Origin: an uncultured Oscillospiraceae bacterium
GTDB lineage: Bacteria > Bacillota > Clostridia > Oscillospirales > Acutalibacteraceae
Reading direction: 5' to 3'
NCBI GenBank assembly: GCA_902492455.1
Contig: CABULH010000017.1
Span: 1 to 64,000 of the forward strand
Length of the DNA: 64,000 nt
This document shows, in pieces, positions 48,750-57,900 of this stretch (its first letter is position 1; each line of letters starts with the position of its first letter). Under the pieces are notes generated by a model that was given only the letters and a program-made list of their open reading frames with translations, made no database searches and was not told the DNA's origin. The position numbers were made by a program, and so were the translations under genes.

Positions 48750-50666
48750 ATGAAAAGAAAACCTTGGGAACCGGAGCAGATGTTTTCCGAATATGAGGCG
48801 GGGCGGACCTTCAAGGCGGGGTTGGGCCGCCACGGGCTGTATGAGCAGAGCAAAACCAACGAGCGGTTTTATGTGGGGGATCAATGGTACGGCGCCCGCT
48901 GCGGCAACGACCGTCCCCTGGTGCGGCACAACGTCATCAAGCGGATTGGGGATTACAAAATGGCGGTGGTAAGCGCCAATCCGGTGACAGTAAACTATTC
49001 CGCCGAGGGGGTGCCCAACACCCTGACGATGCGGGGACGTACCCGGGAGGCGATGGAACACATGGCTCTCGGCGGCGATGAGGCGGGGGAAGCGCCCTTT
49101 TCTTTATCGGAAGAGGAAGAGATCAACATCGCCATGGCCGCCCTGTCCGACTACTTCAAAACCACGGCGGAACGGGTGAAGCTGGACGATCTCAAGGAAC
49201 AGGCCCTGCGGGGCGCCTACATTTCCGGCACCGGGGTGCTGTACACCTACTGGGACGACCGCATTCCCACCGGGCTGTACGCCGACGCATCCCGCACCGC
49301 CCCCATTCAGGGGGACATCGCCTGCGAGGTGCTGGACATTGAGAACGTCTATTTCGGGGATCCCAATCTTTACGACATCCAGGCCCAGCCTTACATCCTC
49401 ATCTCCCAGCGGAAAAGCGTGGAGGAGCTGCGCCGGGAGGCCCGCCGCTGGGGCCGTCCGCCGGAGGATATCGCCGCCATCAAGCCCGACCGGGACATAA
49501 GCTATATGGCCGGGGATCGGGCGGACGATGAGCCGGAGGGCAGCCGCAAGGCCACGGTGCTCACCAAGTTCTGGAAGGAATGGGACAAGGACGGGCGCAC
49601 CTGCCGCATCAAGGCGGCCATGACCGTGCGGGGCGCGGTGATCCGAGGGGAATGGGACACCCGGCTGCGGCTTTATCCCCTGGCGGCCTTCCGCTGGGAA
49701 CGGCGGCGCAGCTGCGCTTACGGGGAAAGCGAAGTCACCTATCTGATCCCCAACCAAATCGCCATCAACCGGATGATTACCGCCAGCGTATGGGCGGTGA
49801 TGATGCTGGGAATGCCCATGACCCTGGTGAACCGGGATATGGTGCCCGACGCCCGGATCACCAATGATCCCGGCCAGATTATCGATGTATGCGACGGGGG
49901 CGCGGGACTGGGCAACGCCATCGGCTATGTCAATCCGCCCAACTTTTCTCCCGCCTTCGACAACAACATCACCTCCCTCATCGCCAACACCCTGACCCAA
50001 TCCGGGGCCAACGACGCCGCGCTGGGGGATATCCGGCCGGACAACGCCTCCGCCATCATCGCGGTGCGGGAGGCGGCCACCATGCCCATGCAGACGGTGC
50101 AGAACCGCTTCTACTCCTTTGTGGAGGATCTGGCCCGGGTGTGGGCGGATTTCTGGGTGAGCCTCTACGGCCGCCGCAGCCTGAAGATCGAGGACGAGCA
50201 GGGGGTATGGTATCTGCCCTTTGATGGGGAGAAGTACCGCAATCTGCTGATTTCCGCCCGGATCGACGTGGGGGCTTCCTCCCTGTGGAGCGAGATCCAA
50301 AGCGTCAAGACCCTGGATAATCTGTTTGGAATGCAGATCATTTCGCCCCTCCAGTATCTCCAGCGGCTGCCCAAGGGCACGGTGCCCGATTTGAACGGGC
50401 TGATCCGGGAGCTGCAAGAGGCCGACCGGGCAGTGCAGGCGGCTGCTGCGGGGACGGGTTCCACCGAAGAGGGAACTGCCGCTGCGGCGGGGACCGGCGG
50501 AATGGAGGCCGCTGCCGTTGAAGCCGCTCCGACAGGGACGGATGCTGCCGCTGGGAGCGTGGATCCCCAGGCGGTGGTCGCCGGGCTGCCGGAGGAATAC
50601 CGCCAGGCTTTTGAGGCTCTGCCGCCAGAGCAGCAGGCGGCGCTGCTGAAGGAAATCGGCATATAA
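48750..50666 (+). CDS. Phage portal protein
   Basis: A 638-residue protein from ATG 48750 behind CGGAGGATGAAGG. TNERFYVGDQWYGARCGNDR, RPLVRHNVIKRIGDYKMAVV and KQALRGAYISGTGVLYTYWD-like segments, then YLIPNQIAINRMITASVWAV and DNASAIIAVREAATMP, match P22-type portal proteins. The C-terminus is a flexible Ala/Gly/Thr-rich segment (about 570-610) and a helix. It forms the dodecameric DNA gate. Unusually it lies after the capsid gene rather than between terminase and scaffold. Confidence 0.88.
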   Translation: MKRKPWEPEQMFSEYEAGRTFKAGLGRHGLYEQSKTNERFYVGDQWYGARCGNDRPLVRHNVIKRIGDYKMAVVSANPVTVNYSAEGVPNTLTMRGRTREAMEHMALGGDEAGEAPFSLSEEEEINIAMAALSDYFKTTAERVKLDDLKEQALRGAYISGTGVLYTYWDDRIPTGLYADASRTAPIQGDIACEVLDIENVYFGDPNLYDIQAQPYILISQRKSVEELRREARRWGRPPEDIAAIKPDRDISYMAGDRADDEPEGSRKATVLTKFWKEWDKDGRTCRIKAAMTVRGAVIRGEWDTRLRLYPLAAFRWERRRSCAYGESEVTYLIPNQIAINRMITASVWAVMMLGMPMTLVNRDMVPDARITNDPGQIIDVCDGGAGLGNAIGYVNPPNFSPAFDNNITSLIANTLTQSGANDAALGDIRPDNASAIIAVREAATMPMQTVQNRFYSFVEDLARVWADFWVSLYGRRSLKIEDEQGVWYLPFDGEKYRNLLISARIDVGASSLWSEIQSVKTLDNLFGMQIISPLQYLQRLPKGTVPDLNGLIRELQEADRAVQAAAAGTGSTEEGTAAAAGTGGMEAAAVEAAPTGTDAAAGSVDPQAVVAGLPEEYRQAFEALPPEQQAALLKEIGI

Positions 50667-50685
50667 AGCCGGGCGCAAAAAAGCC

Positions 50686-50712
50686 GGGCGGAGGATCTCC
50701 GTCCGGCTGGTA
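50686..50712 (-). terminator. Terminator of the leftward coiled-coil gene
   Basis: AGCCGGGCGGAG/CTCCGTCCGGCT stem; on the minus strand it is followed by TTTTTT. Confidence 0.75.
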
Positions 50713-50748
50713 TGTTCCTTTATGTTCTGCGAAGTGATTTTAATGGTT

Positions 50749-51354
50749 TTATTTCACAAGACGCAATTCCTTAATCTGTGTGGTGTTGGATTTGGTTACA
50801 GCTTCCAGGATATGAACGGTGCCCTTGATATCCTCGACATCCTCCGCCACCTGATCCAGCTTTTTGAACTTCTCGTTCATACCCTGCTGGCCTTCGCCAA
50901 GCAGCCGTAGCTGGGTTTTGACGTCATTTTCTTGGGTAACTTCAATCGTTGTAACGCGGTGCTTGACCTCTTCCAGGTCGGATTTTACGCCAGCCAGATC
51001 GGATTTTACATTTTCCTGGGTAACTTCAATCGCCGTAACGCGGTGTTTGACCTCTTCCAGGTCAGACTTCACACCGGCTAGATCGGATTTTACGCCAGCC
51101 AAGTCGGACTTTACGCCAGCCAAGTCGGACTTTACGCCAGCCAAGTCGGACTTTACGCCAGCCAAGTCGGACTTTACATTTTCCTGGGTAACTTCAATCG
51201 CCGTAACGCGGTGTTTGACCTCTTCCAGGTCAGACTTCACACCGGCTAGGTCAGACTTCACACCGGCTAGATCGGTTCTTATCGGTTCAATGGCTTGCTC
51301 CAGTTTGGACTCCATCATTTGGCTGATGGCTTCCAGCATTTCCCTATCGACCAT
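50749..51354 (-). CDS. Coiled-coil repeat protein on the opposite strand (moron-like)
   Basis: A 201-residue protein; ATG 51354 has GAGGTG upstream. It contains ten or so heptads of DLAGVKS or DLEEVKH (21-bp DNA repeats, partly identical), with HRVTAIEVTQENVKSDLAGV blocks repeated three times. A pure coiled coil is expected. It is the only leftward gene in the structural module and has its own terminator, the signature of a moron. Similar VKSDL repeat proteins occur in Clostridia genomes; role unknown. Confidence 0.75.
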   Translation of the reverse strand: MVDREMLEAISQMMESKLEQAIEPIRTDLAGVKSDLAGVKSDLEEVKHRVTAIEVTQENVKSDLAGVKSDLAGVKSDLAGVKSDLAGVKSDLAGVKSDLEEVKHRVTAIEVTQENVKSDLAGVKSDLEEVKHRVTTIEVTQENDVKTQLRLLGEGQQGMNEKFKKLDQVAEDVEDIKGTVHILEAVTKSNTTQIKELRLVK

Positions 51355-51457
51355 ATTTTTCACCTCGCTTTTTTAAGATATCACGTCTAGGAGAGATTGG
51401 CAAGGGGAAGTTTTTCACATTACATATTATCAGCAAATCATTTAAAGGGGTGTCATC

Positions 51458-51838
51458 ATGAAAACGGGAATGGACGTTCTGCAGCGGGCCTTGGGCCTGC
51501 TGGGATATACCGGAATCGACGGTGCGGTGGACGGCGCTCAATCGGCGGAGCTGATCCGGCGGGGACTGGACACCGTCAACCAGGTCATGGCGGATTTATG
51601 GCCGCTGGAAAAGAGCATCCAGTACATGCCGCTGCTCTCCATCCATGAGGAGGTGCCCCTCTCCGCGGCCGCCGTGGAAAACGCGATGCCCTACGGTGTG
51701 GCGATGTTCCTGGCCCAGGCGGACGGAGACGGGGCCAATCAGCAATTTTTCGCGTCCCTGTACCAGCAGAAGCGCTGCGCGGTGCGGCGGATGGGATACT
51801 GCCGGGGGGACGTGCTGCCCCGGGTTTGGGAGGGTTGA
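51458..51838 (+). CDS. Head-tail connector-like protein
   Basis: A 126-residue protein from ATG 51458 behind AAAGGGGTG. MDVLQRALGLLGYTGIDGAV and RGLDTVNQVMADLWPL resemble P22 gp4-like adaptor helices. It follows the portal gene (after the moron) and overlaps the ribosome site of the next gene, which supports a role as ring adaptor under the portal. The family call is moderate. Confidence 0.6.
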   Translation: MKTGMDVLQRALGLLGYTGIDGAVDGAQSAELIRRGLDTVNQVMADLWPLEKSIQYMPLLSIHEEVPLSAAAVENAMPYGVAMFLAQADGDGANQQFFASLYQQKRCAVRRMGYCRGDVLPRVWEG

Positions 51839-51840
51839 AG

Positions 51841-53946
51841 ATGCGGATACCGAAAATGTCCGGCGGCAGCCAATACCGGGTGACGGTGCCCGCCTTGGAC
51901 GGCGGGGTGAACCTGAAGGATGCCCCCAATCTGGTGGAGGACAATCAGCTCACCGACGTGCTGAACATGTGGTGGAAGGATCAGGCCCTGCGCACCCGGC
52001 CGGGGCTGAGGGCGACTGAGTGTGGCGTTGGCAATTCCTCCATCGACAGGGAAGCGATCATTGGAACCAAAGACTTTAAGGGATATAAGAACGAAGGATT
52101 TGATACATACGGTGAAGAGGATTTTTATCGCTCTGTTTGTGTGTTTGATTACTATGAAGACGATGACACCTATCGGGCGGTAATGCGGAATCTTTTTTAT
52201 GACGGCACAATATGCTGGCCATTTGAGGACAGCATCGGCGGGAAAAGCATTTACAAAGCTACCGCGATGTATATCGAAAGCAAGGGAATCCTGCTATTCA
52301 GCGACGGGAATATATACCATACCCCTACAAAATACGATCAGCCTTACACAGATATGAAACCTCATATCTATGCACCGCTGGTACTGATGAATGGAATTGG
52401 CGCAGCCAGTATAGATGCGGCAGCGGTTACCGGCACGATGTTTGAAAGCTACAATATGCTGACTCCTCGTTTCCGCTGTCAGTACACTACGGACGGCAAG
52501 GGCATTTATTTCTTCTTGCCGGAAAAGTATTTAAATGACACCGATATTCAGGTATCCTATACCACCCATCAGGGTGAAATGCTGGAATTTACCATTCCGG
52601 CGGGAGCAGAGACCTCCAATACCCTTTCGGGTATCAGCGTAGGAATATCCAGGAGAGGGGGCTATTTCTGGTTTAAAAATACATCCGGCCCCTTCGCCTG
52701 TCCCTCAGCCGGTTTCAGCAGCAATGTAGAAATTACAGTGGAAAAAGATTCGGAGGAGAATTTACTGAAGATATGCGGGATGCAGTTCTATACCTGGTTC
52801 GGCGGGGATTCCGACGGTATCAACGGTGGATCAAGGCTATTCGTCAGCGGTAATCCCAACGAACCCAATCTGGTGTATTGGAGCGACGTTGACAATCCCC
52901 TATATTTTCCGGAAAACAACTGTGTCCGTGTCGGGGACGCTGGAGAAGCCGTTACAGCCTTTGGCAGACAAAACGATATGCTGGTGATTTTTAAGGATCG
53001 GGAAATCTTTTACGCCGCCTATGCAGCTGGTAATTCCTATACTGCGCAGGACGTTATCGACGGCAAAGTGACAGATGTATCGGCCAGTTCCGCCTATTTC
53101 CCCGTTACGCAGATCAGCTCCAATGTCGGATGCGACTGTCCGGATACCATCCAGCTGTGCAACAACCGCTTGGTTTGGGCCACATCGGAGGGAAAGGTGT
53201 ATGTGTTAGCCACAGCCAACCAATATAACGAGCGTAATGCTTACGAGTTATCGGGTATGATTCGTCCGGATTTACTGAAGATACCGAAGGAGAAATGGGC
53301 CGTTGCTTCCGCGGGCGACTACTGCAACCATTATGCGCTATTGGTGGATAATCAGATGTATTTGTTTGATTATGGAGTGTCCGCTTTCGTCAATGCTTCA
53401 GCTTATTCCAGGGACGAAAACCTGCAGAAAAATATCTGCTGGTATAAGTGGGATATAGGGATTGACGGCATCGATTTTATACGATTTCTGGCGCGGGACA
53501 CAAGAGGCGTATTGATCGGTAATCTGCGAGATGAATCGGGTATACAGCATGACGTACTTTATACCTTGGGAGAAGGGGAGGATATGGTTCCCCGTCAAGT
53601 TACTGGAACCTGGGAATGGGAGTTTGATTCCCGGCCCATTTTGTCGCGGTTCCAGACCAAGGTGTTCGATTTTGGGCAGCCGGAAAGGCGCAAGAAGATC
53701 CGGCGGCTGCACATCGGGGCCACCGATACGGCGGGGGACGCCATCAGTCTGTCTTATGTGACGGAGCAGGAGGTCCGGGAGGATGCGCTGCGGCTGGGGG
53801 CCTACGGCACCGGCGAGATGCGGGAATGGTGCGTGACGCCGGGGGTGAACCGGGTGAGGCAGTTCGGGATACGGGCGGAGAGCAAAGGGGCCATGGCGGT
53901 GGACAACATGACGCTGAAATACGAGGTCAACGGGGAGGTACGGTGA
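51841..53946 (+). CDS. Phage structural protein (P22 gp10-type stabilisation or tail hub, tentative)
   Basis: A 701-residue protein; ATG 51841 follows GGGAGGGTTGAAG (TTG 51826 is less likely). The N-terminus VTVPALDGGVNLKDAPNLVEDNQLTDVLNM is a common start in podovirus tail-hub or stabilisation proteins. The middle has beta-propeller-like strands with NEPNLVYWSDVDNPLYFPEN and VGDAGEAVTAFGRQNDMLVIFKDREIFYA split by aromatic turns. Codon usage is AT-richer from about 52020 to 53570 than at both ends, suggesting exchange of the central part. Confidence 0.65.
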   Translation: MRIPKMSGGSQYRVTVPALDGGVNLKDAPNLVEDNQLTDVLNMWWKDQALRTRPGLRATECGVGNSSIDREAIIGTKDFKGYKNEGFDTYGEEDFYRSVCVFDYYEDDDTYRAVMRNLFYDGTICWPFEDSIGGKSIYKATAMYIESKGILLFSDGNIYHTPTKYDQPYTDMKPHIYAPLVLMNGIGAASIDAAAVTGTMFESYNMLTPRFRCQYTTDGKGIYFFLPEKYLNDTDIQVSYTTHQGEMLEFTIPAGAETSNTLSGISVGISRRGGYFWFKNTSGPFACPSAGFSSNVEITVEKDSEENLLKICGMQFYTWFGGDSDGINGGSRLFVSGNPNEPNLVYWSDVDNPLYFPENNCVRVGDAGEAVTAFGRQNDMLVIFKDREIFYAAYAAGNSYTAQDVIDGKVTDVSASSAYFPVTQISSNVGCDCPDTIQLCNNRLVWATSEGKVYVLATANQYNERNAYELSGMIRPDLLKIPKEKWAVASAGDYCNHYALLVDNQMYLFDYGVSAFVNASAYSRDENLQKNICWYKWDIGIDGIDFIRFLARDTRGVLIGNLRDESGIQHDVLYTLGEGEDMVPRQVTGTWEWEFDSRPILSRFQTKVFDFGQPERRKKIRRLHIGATDTAGDAISLSYVTEQEVREDALRLGAYGTGEMREWCVTPGVNRVRQFGIRAESKGAMAVDNMTLKYEVNGEVR

Positions 53947-53947
53947 A

Positions 53948-54916
53948 ATGGCAAAGACGCAGGCGGAATACATCGAAGAGCAGAATAGGGCGGCGCAGGC
54001 GGAAACGGAGAAGCGGTGGAAGCAACGGGAGGAGCAGGACGCGGCGTATATTGCGGCGAACAACAGCGCGGTGGATCAGAGCACGGCGGCGGCGCTGAAG
54101 CCCTACGAGACGCGGATGGAGCAGCTGCCGGAGGAATATCGGAAGCAGTACGATTACAACGCGGTGGAGGAGCTGGTGCGACAGAAGCAGGTGGCGGAGA
54201 CGATGGCGAACCTGGGTCTGACGGATTCGGGTCTGAACCGGACGCAGCAGACGGCGATCGCGGTATCGCGTGGGAACGCGGACGCGGCGGCGCGGCTGTC
54301 GCAGCAGGAAAAGACGCAGGAGCTGCGGGATAAGATGGACCAGCTGAAGGCGACGGGGGAGATCCAGAAGCAGCAGACGGCGGCGGAGGTAAAGGCGAAC
54401 AGCCAGGCGTGGCTGAACAATCTGCAGAGCGCGGCGTATGAGAACGCGGCGAACCGAGGGACGGCGCTGTATGAGGCGGAGCAGCAGCGTCTGGCGGACG
54501 CGGCGGCGCTGCAGAAGCAGCTGGAATGGCAGAATCAGCAGGCGGAACTTTGGAAGGCGGCGAACAGCCAAGTGGAAGCCAAGCCGGTGATAATGCCGGA
54601 ATCGGAGTTCATGCGGCAGAAAAGAGAGGGAAACAGCACGCTGAAGGCATATGCCACCTATAACGATTATGTGAAAGCAATGGAGCGGGAACGCGCAGCG
54701 GACGAGGGGGTCATCGTCCCCAAAAGCACGGCAAACACGGCGGAATTCATTCGAAATGTTACTAGAAATGAATTCACCAATAAATCTGCCGGCAAGAAAT
54801 ACAACAACGATTTTGATGCCTATGTGAAAGACACCCTTGCCAGATGGTACAACAACGGCCGACTCGATAAGAATGAATTTGCCTTCCTGATGGATTATTA
54901 CGGGGTTGGGAGTTGA
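53948..54916 (+). CDS. Coiled-coil phage internal/ejection-type protein
   Basis: A 322-residue hydrophilic helical protein from ATG 53948, 1 bp after the previous stop. QAEYIEEQNRAAQAETEKRW then long Ala/Gln/Glu helices, with ANLGLTDSGLNRTQQTAIAV near residue 90, a pattern I associate with phage proteins ahead of large ejected proteins. The C-terminal 90 residues are AT-rich and different. Part of it (ADAAALQKQLEWQ) recurs at 59402, in front of the second giant gene. Confidence 0.6.
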   Translation: MAKTQAEYIEEQNRAAQAETEKRWKQREEQDAAYIAANNSAVDQSTAAALKPYETRMEQLPEEYRKQYDYNAVEELVRQKQVAETMANLGLTDSGLNRTQQTAIAVSRGNADAAARLSQQEKTQELRDKMDQLKATGEIQKQQTAAEVKANSQAWLNNLQSAAYENAANRGTALYEAEQQRLADAAALQKQLEWQNQQAELWKAANSQVEAKPVIMPESEFMRQKREGNSTLKAYATYNDYVKAMERERAADEGVIVPKSTANTAEFIRNVTRNEFTNKSAGKKYNNDFDAYVKDTLARWYNNGRLDKNEFAFLMDYYGVGS

Positions 54917-54920
54917 TAAT

Positions 54921-57900
54921 GTGGCATTCACTTTTGACGAGATCAAAAATAGCATCAAAATGGGTAGTGCTCCTCAGGGGTTTGAGAATATTAAGAAAGA
55001 AATCAGCACTGTACAGTATGATATAAGCGCAGGCGACGTGAATCAATGGCTGGAAGACGCTCGGAAGTTTATGCTGGATTCATCTTCCTCAAATGAGGAG
55101 GATATCCGCTCAACAAAAAGTAATCTTAGAGATCGTTCCAGGACAATCCAGGCGTATCTGAATCGCAACGGAAGTTTATATGGAGAACAGGGAGGTGCGG
55201 CGTTAAAGCAGGTCAAAGAATTCTCCAAGGTTATAGAGCAAATACCAACTGTCCGGGATTCTTCGAGTACGGATATTCGAAATTTGTCCGCTGCTCAATT
55301 GCAAGAGAAAATCGATCAGCTGCAGACAGAAGTGGACCAGGCAAAAGCGGAGCAAACGGCAGTAGATAAGTCGCAAAACATTTGGAATAAGATGCTGAGC
55401 TCAAAACAAAAAGACAAAGTGATAACAGACAATAATCGGTTGATAGAAGAAAAACAGCAGGAAATTACCCGCTATAAGCAGCAGCTGTATTATGCGCAGC
55501 GGGGTGAGGAGCTGGCAAAGCTGCCGACGGATGTTCAAAAAAAGCTGACGGACTATATTGACGCGGAAATTGCCCAAGCTTGGCTGAATCAAGGCACATG
55601 GCACGGATTTGAAGATACGGACACGAAGTTCCTGATGAAAAATGGCAAACGGTATACGGTCAAAGAGCTGCAGGCTTTGGCAAAGAATTATTCCACAAAA
55701 GAGTATTATGATTTTCTAGATGGTCTGGCAGCCTATCAAGTGGATGGACGGGAACTGGCCGAGTACATTCAGCTGAAATTGGGACAGGATTATGTAAAGG
55801 AGAATCAGAAGGACGATGAAAGAGTGGCGGAAGAGCATCCGGTACTGAGCAGTATCCTATCGATATTGGCAGCGCCTGGGAAGACGGCAGGGCTTATTGA
55901 TACGGGAAAAACCGCGCTTTACAATGCGATCACAGGAGAGCAAAAACCCATCGATTTCAGCGATCCGGTATATGAATATGCGCTTTTTCAGTCCAATGTC
56001 AGAGATCAGGTATCCAGCAATATTGACAGTGATGTAGGGCGATTCTTCTATCAGACGGGGATGTCACTGGGAGATTTCGCAACGCTTGCGCCATTAACAG
56101 TTGTTCCGGGAGGAAAGGCGGTGACGACGCTTCTTCTTGGCGGCGGCGCCGCGACGGATACGGTGCTGGACATCAACAACCGTGGCGGGACAGCGTCGCA
56201 GGCGTTTTGGGGCGGCTTGGCGGCGGGCGTGGCAGAAGCAGTGTTTGAGAAGTTCAGTCTGGATGCGATCGTAAAACCGAAGAACATCACGGGAATCAAG
56301 ACGTTTGTCAAGGAGTTTCTGCGCGGAGCGGGAATAGAAGCCACGGAAGAGATGGCGACGGAGATCACGAACATCATCACAGACGAAGCGATCATGGGGG
56401 ATAAATCGAGCTATAACCTCAGTGTGAAGCAGTATATGGAAAATGGGATAAGCCGGGAGGAGGCGGAAAAACAAGCTCGACTGGATTTGATAAAGCGGGT
56501 GGGTCTGGCAGGAGCAGGCGGATTTTTGTCCGGCGGAATGATCCACGGAATCCAAGGCGGTTTGAATTGGGCGGGGAACTACAGAAGCGGCGCTAGCAAT
56601 TCAGCACTGGAAAATTTGCCGGGAGTGGCGGAGAACCAGTCGTTGCAAAACCTCCAGGAAAATGGTAGGATGGGGATAGAAGGGAGCGGTGAAAATGGCA
56701 GAATACAAACGGCCCAAGAATTTCGCGGAGGCTATAGCGATGTATACGGGGAGTCCGGTGAGGGAAACCAAGGAGCGCGAACCTTTGACGGAAGAAGAGC
56801 ACCAGAAGAGACGCGAACTTACCGAGAAGATTCACAGTCTTTCCAAAGAAGAGTTTCTGAAGCAGTTCAAGGAGACCCAGTTCGACGACTGGACAAACAC
56901 GGTACAGGACAAATAGCGTATATTCCGGCGGAACAGGTAGCGGCGGAGAGCGAAGCGGGGAAGGCGGAGCTGGGGCTTCGCAAGCTGGGGGCCCCGGTGG
57001 TGGTGACGGAGGGGAATTTTGAAACCAACCGGAACGGGCTCACCACCCTGCATACCGATGCGTCCACCGCCCCGGGCGGCGCCATTTACATATCCAACCA
57101 GACTCAAATCCCGGCGGAATTGATTGTGGCCCATGAGGGGCTTCATTTTCTCCAGAGGCAAAACAGTCCGTTGTATGATAATTTTTATGATGTTTTGCGT
57201 GAATACATCGATTTTGATTCAAAGACATATGATGAAGTAGCTGGACAAATCAACGAAGAGCACTATGGCGGACGGCTGGATTTGAAAGACCCGGATAGTG
57301 TCGGGCCTATATTCACGGAATTGTCGGCGTATATCCATCAGTGGATCAATGCAGATCCGGCTTTTGCCCGGGAAACCTTTAGCGGTATGTTCCGGGATTG
57401 GGACGCGGTGGTGGAGGCAAGCCGGGCGCTGCGGGAGGCCATGGATCGCGGCATCCAAACGGAAGGGAGTGGAGAATATGGCGGAGAAAAAGAAATCGAT
57501 ATTCGACAATATCAAGGTTCCACTGGAGGACTTGACGGAAGAGGAGAGCCGGGCGATGGACAACGACCCGGAATTTCAGAAACGGCTGGAGAAAACAATA
57601 GCCGAGTGGGACAAACTAGATTCACAATTTGGTCGGGACAAAAATCAGGGGAAATAGAGTTTGATGCTGTCAGGCCGGAATATTACAGCGAAAAGCAGCA
57701 GATAGATTCGAATACAGGCTCGGAATACGGATGCACAGTTTACTACTTGCCGAAAGGAACCACTATTACATTTGGAAATGAAAGTATGGTGATGAGGCAA
57801 GTAGCATTTGTATTGCCGAATACGAGTGCTATTTTTGTTTTAGACGGGACGGCAAAAGATTTTATCCATCACGAACTATTTCACTTGTTGTTGGGAAAGA

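Noticed and set aside
51000..51300. Possible CRISPR-like short tandem repeats of about 21 bp
   Set aside because: They are in-frame heptad codons of a coiled-coil gene without unique spacers.
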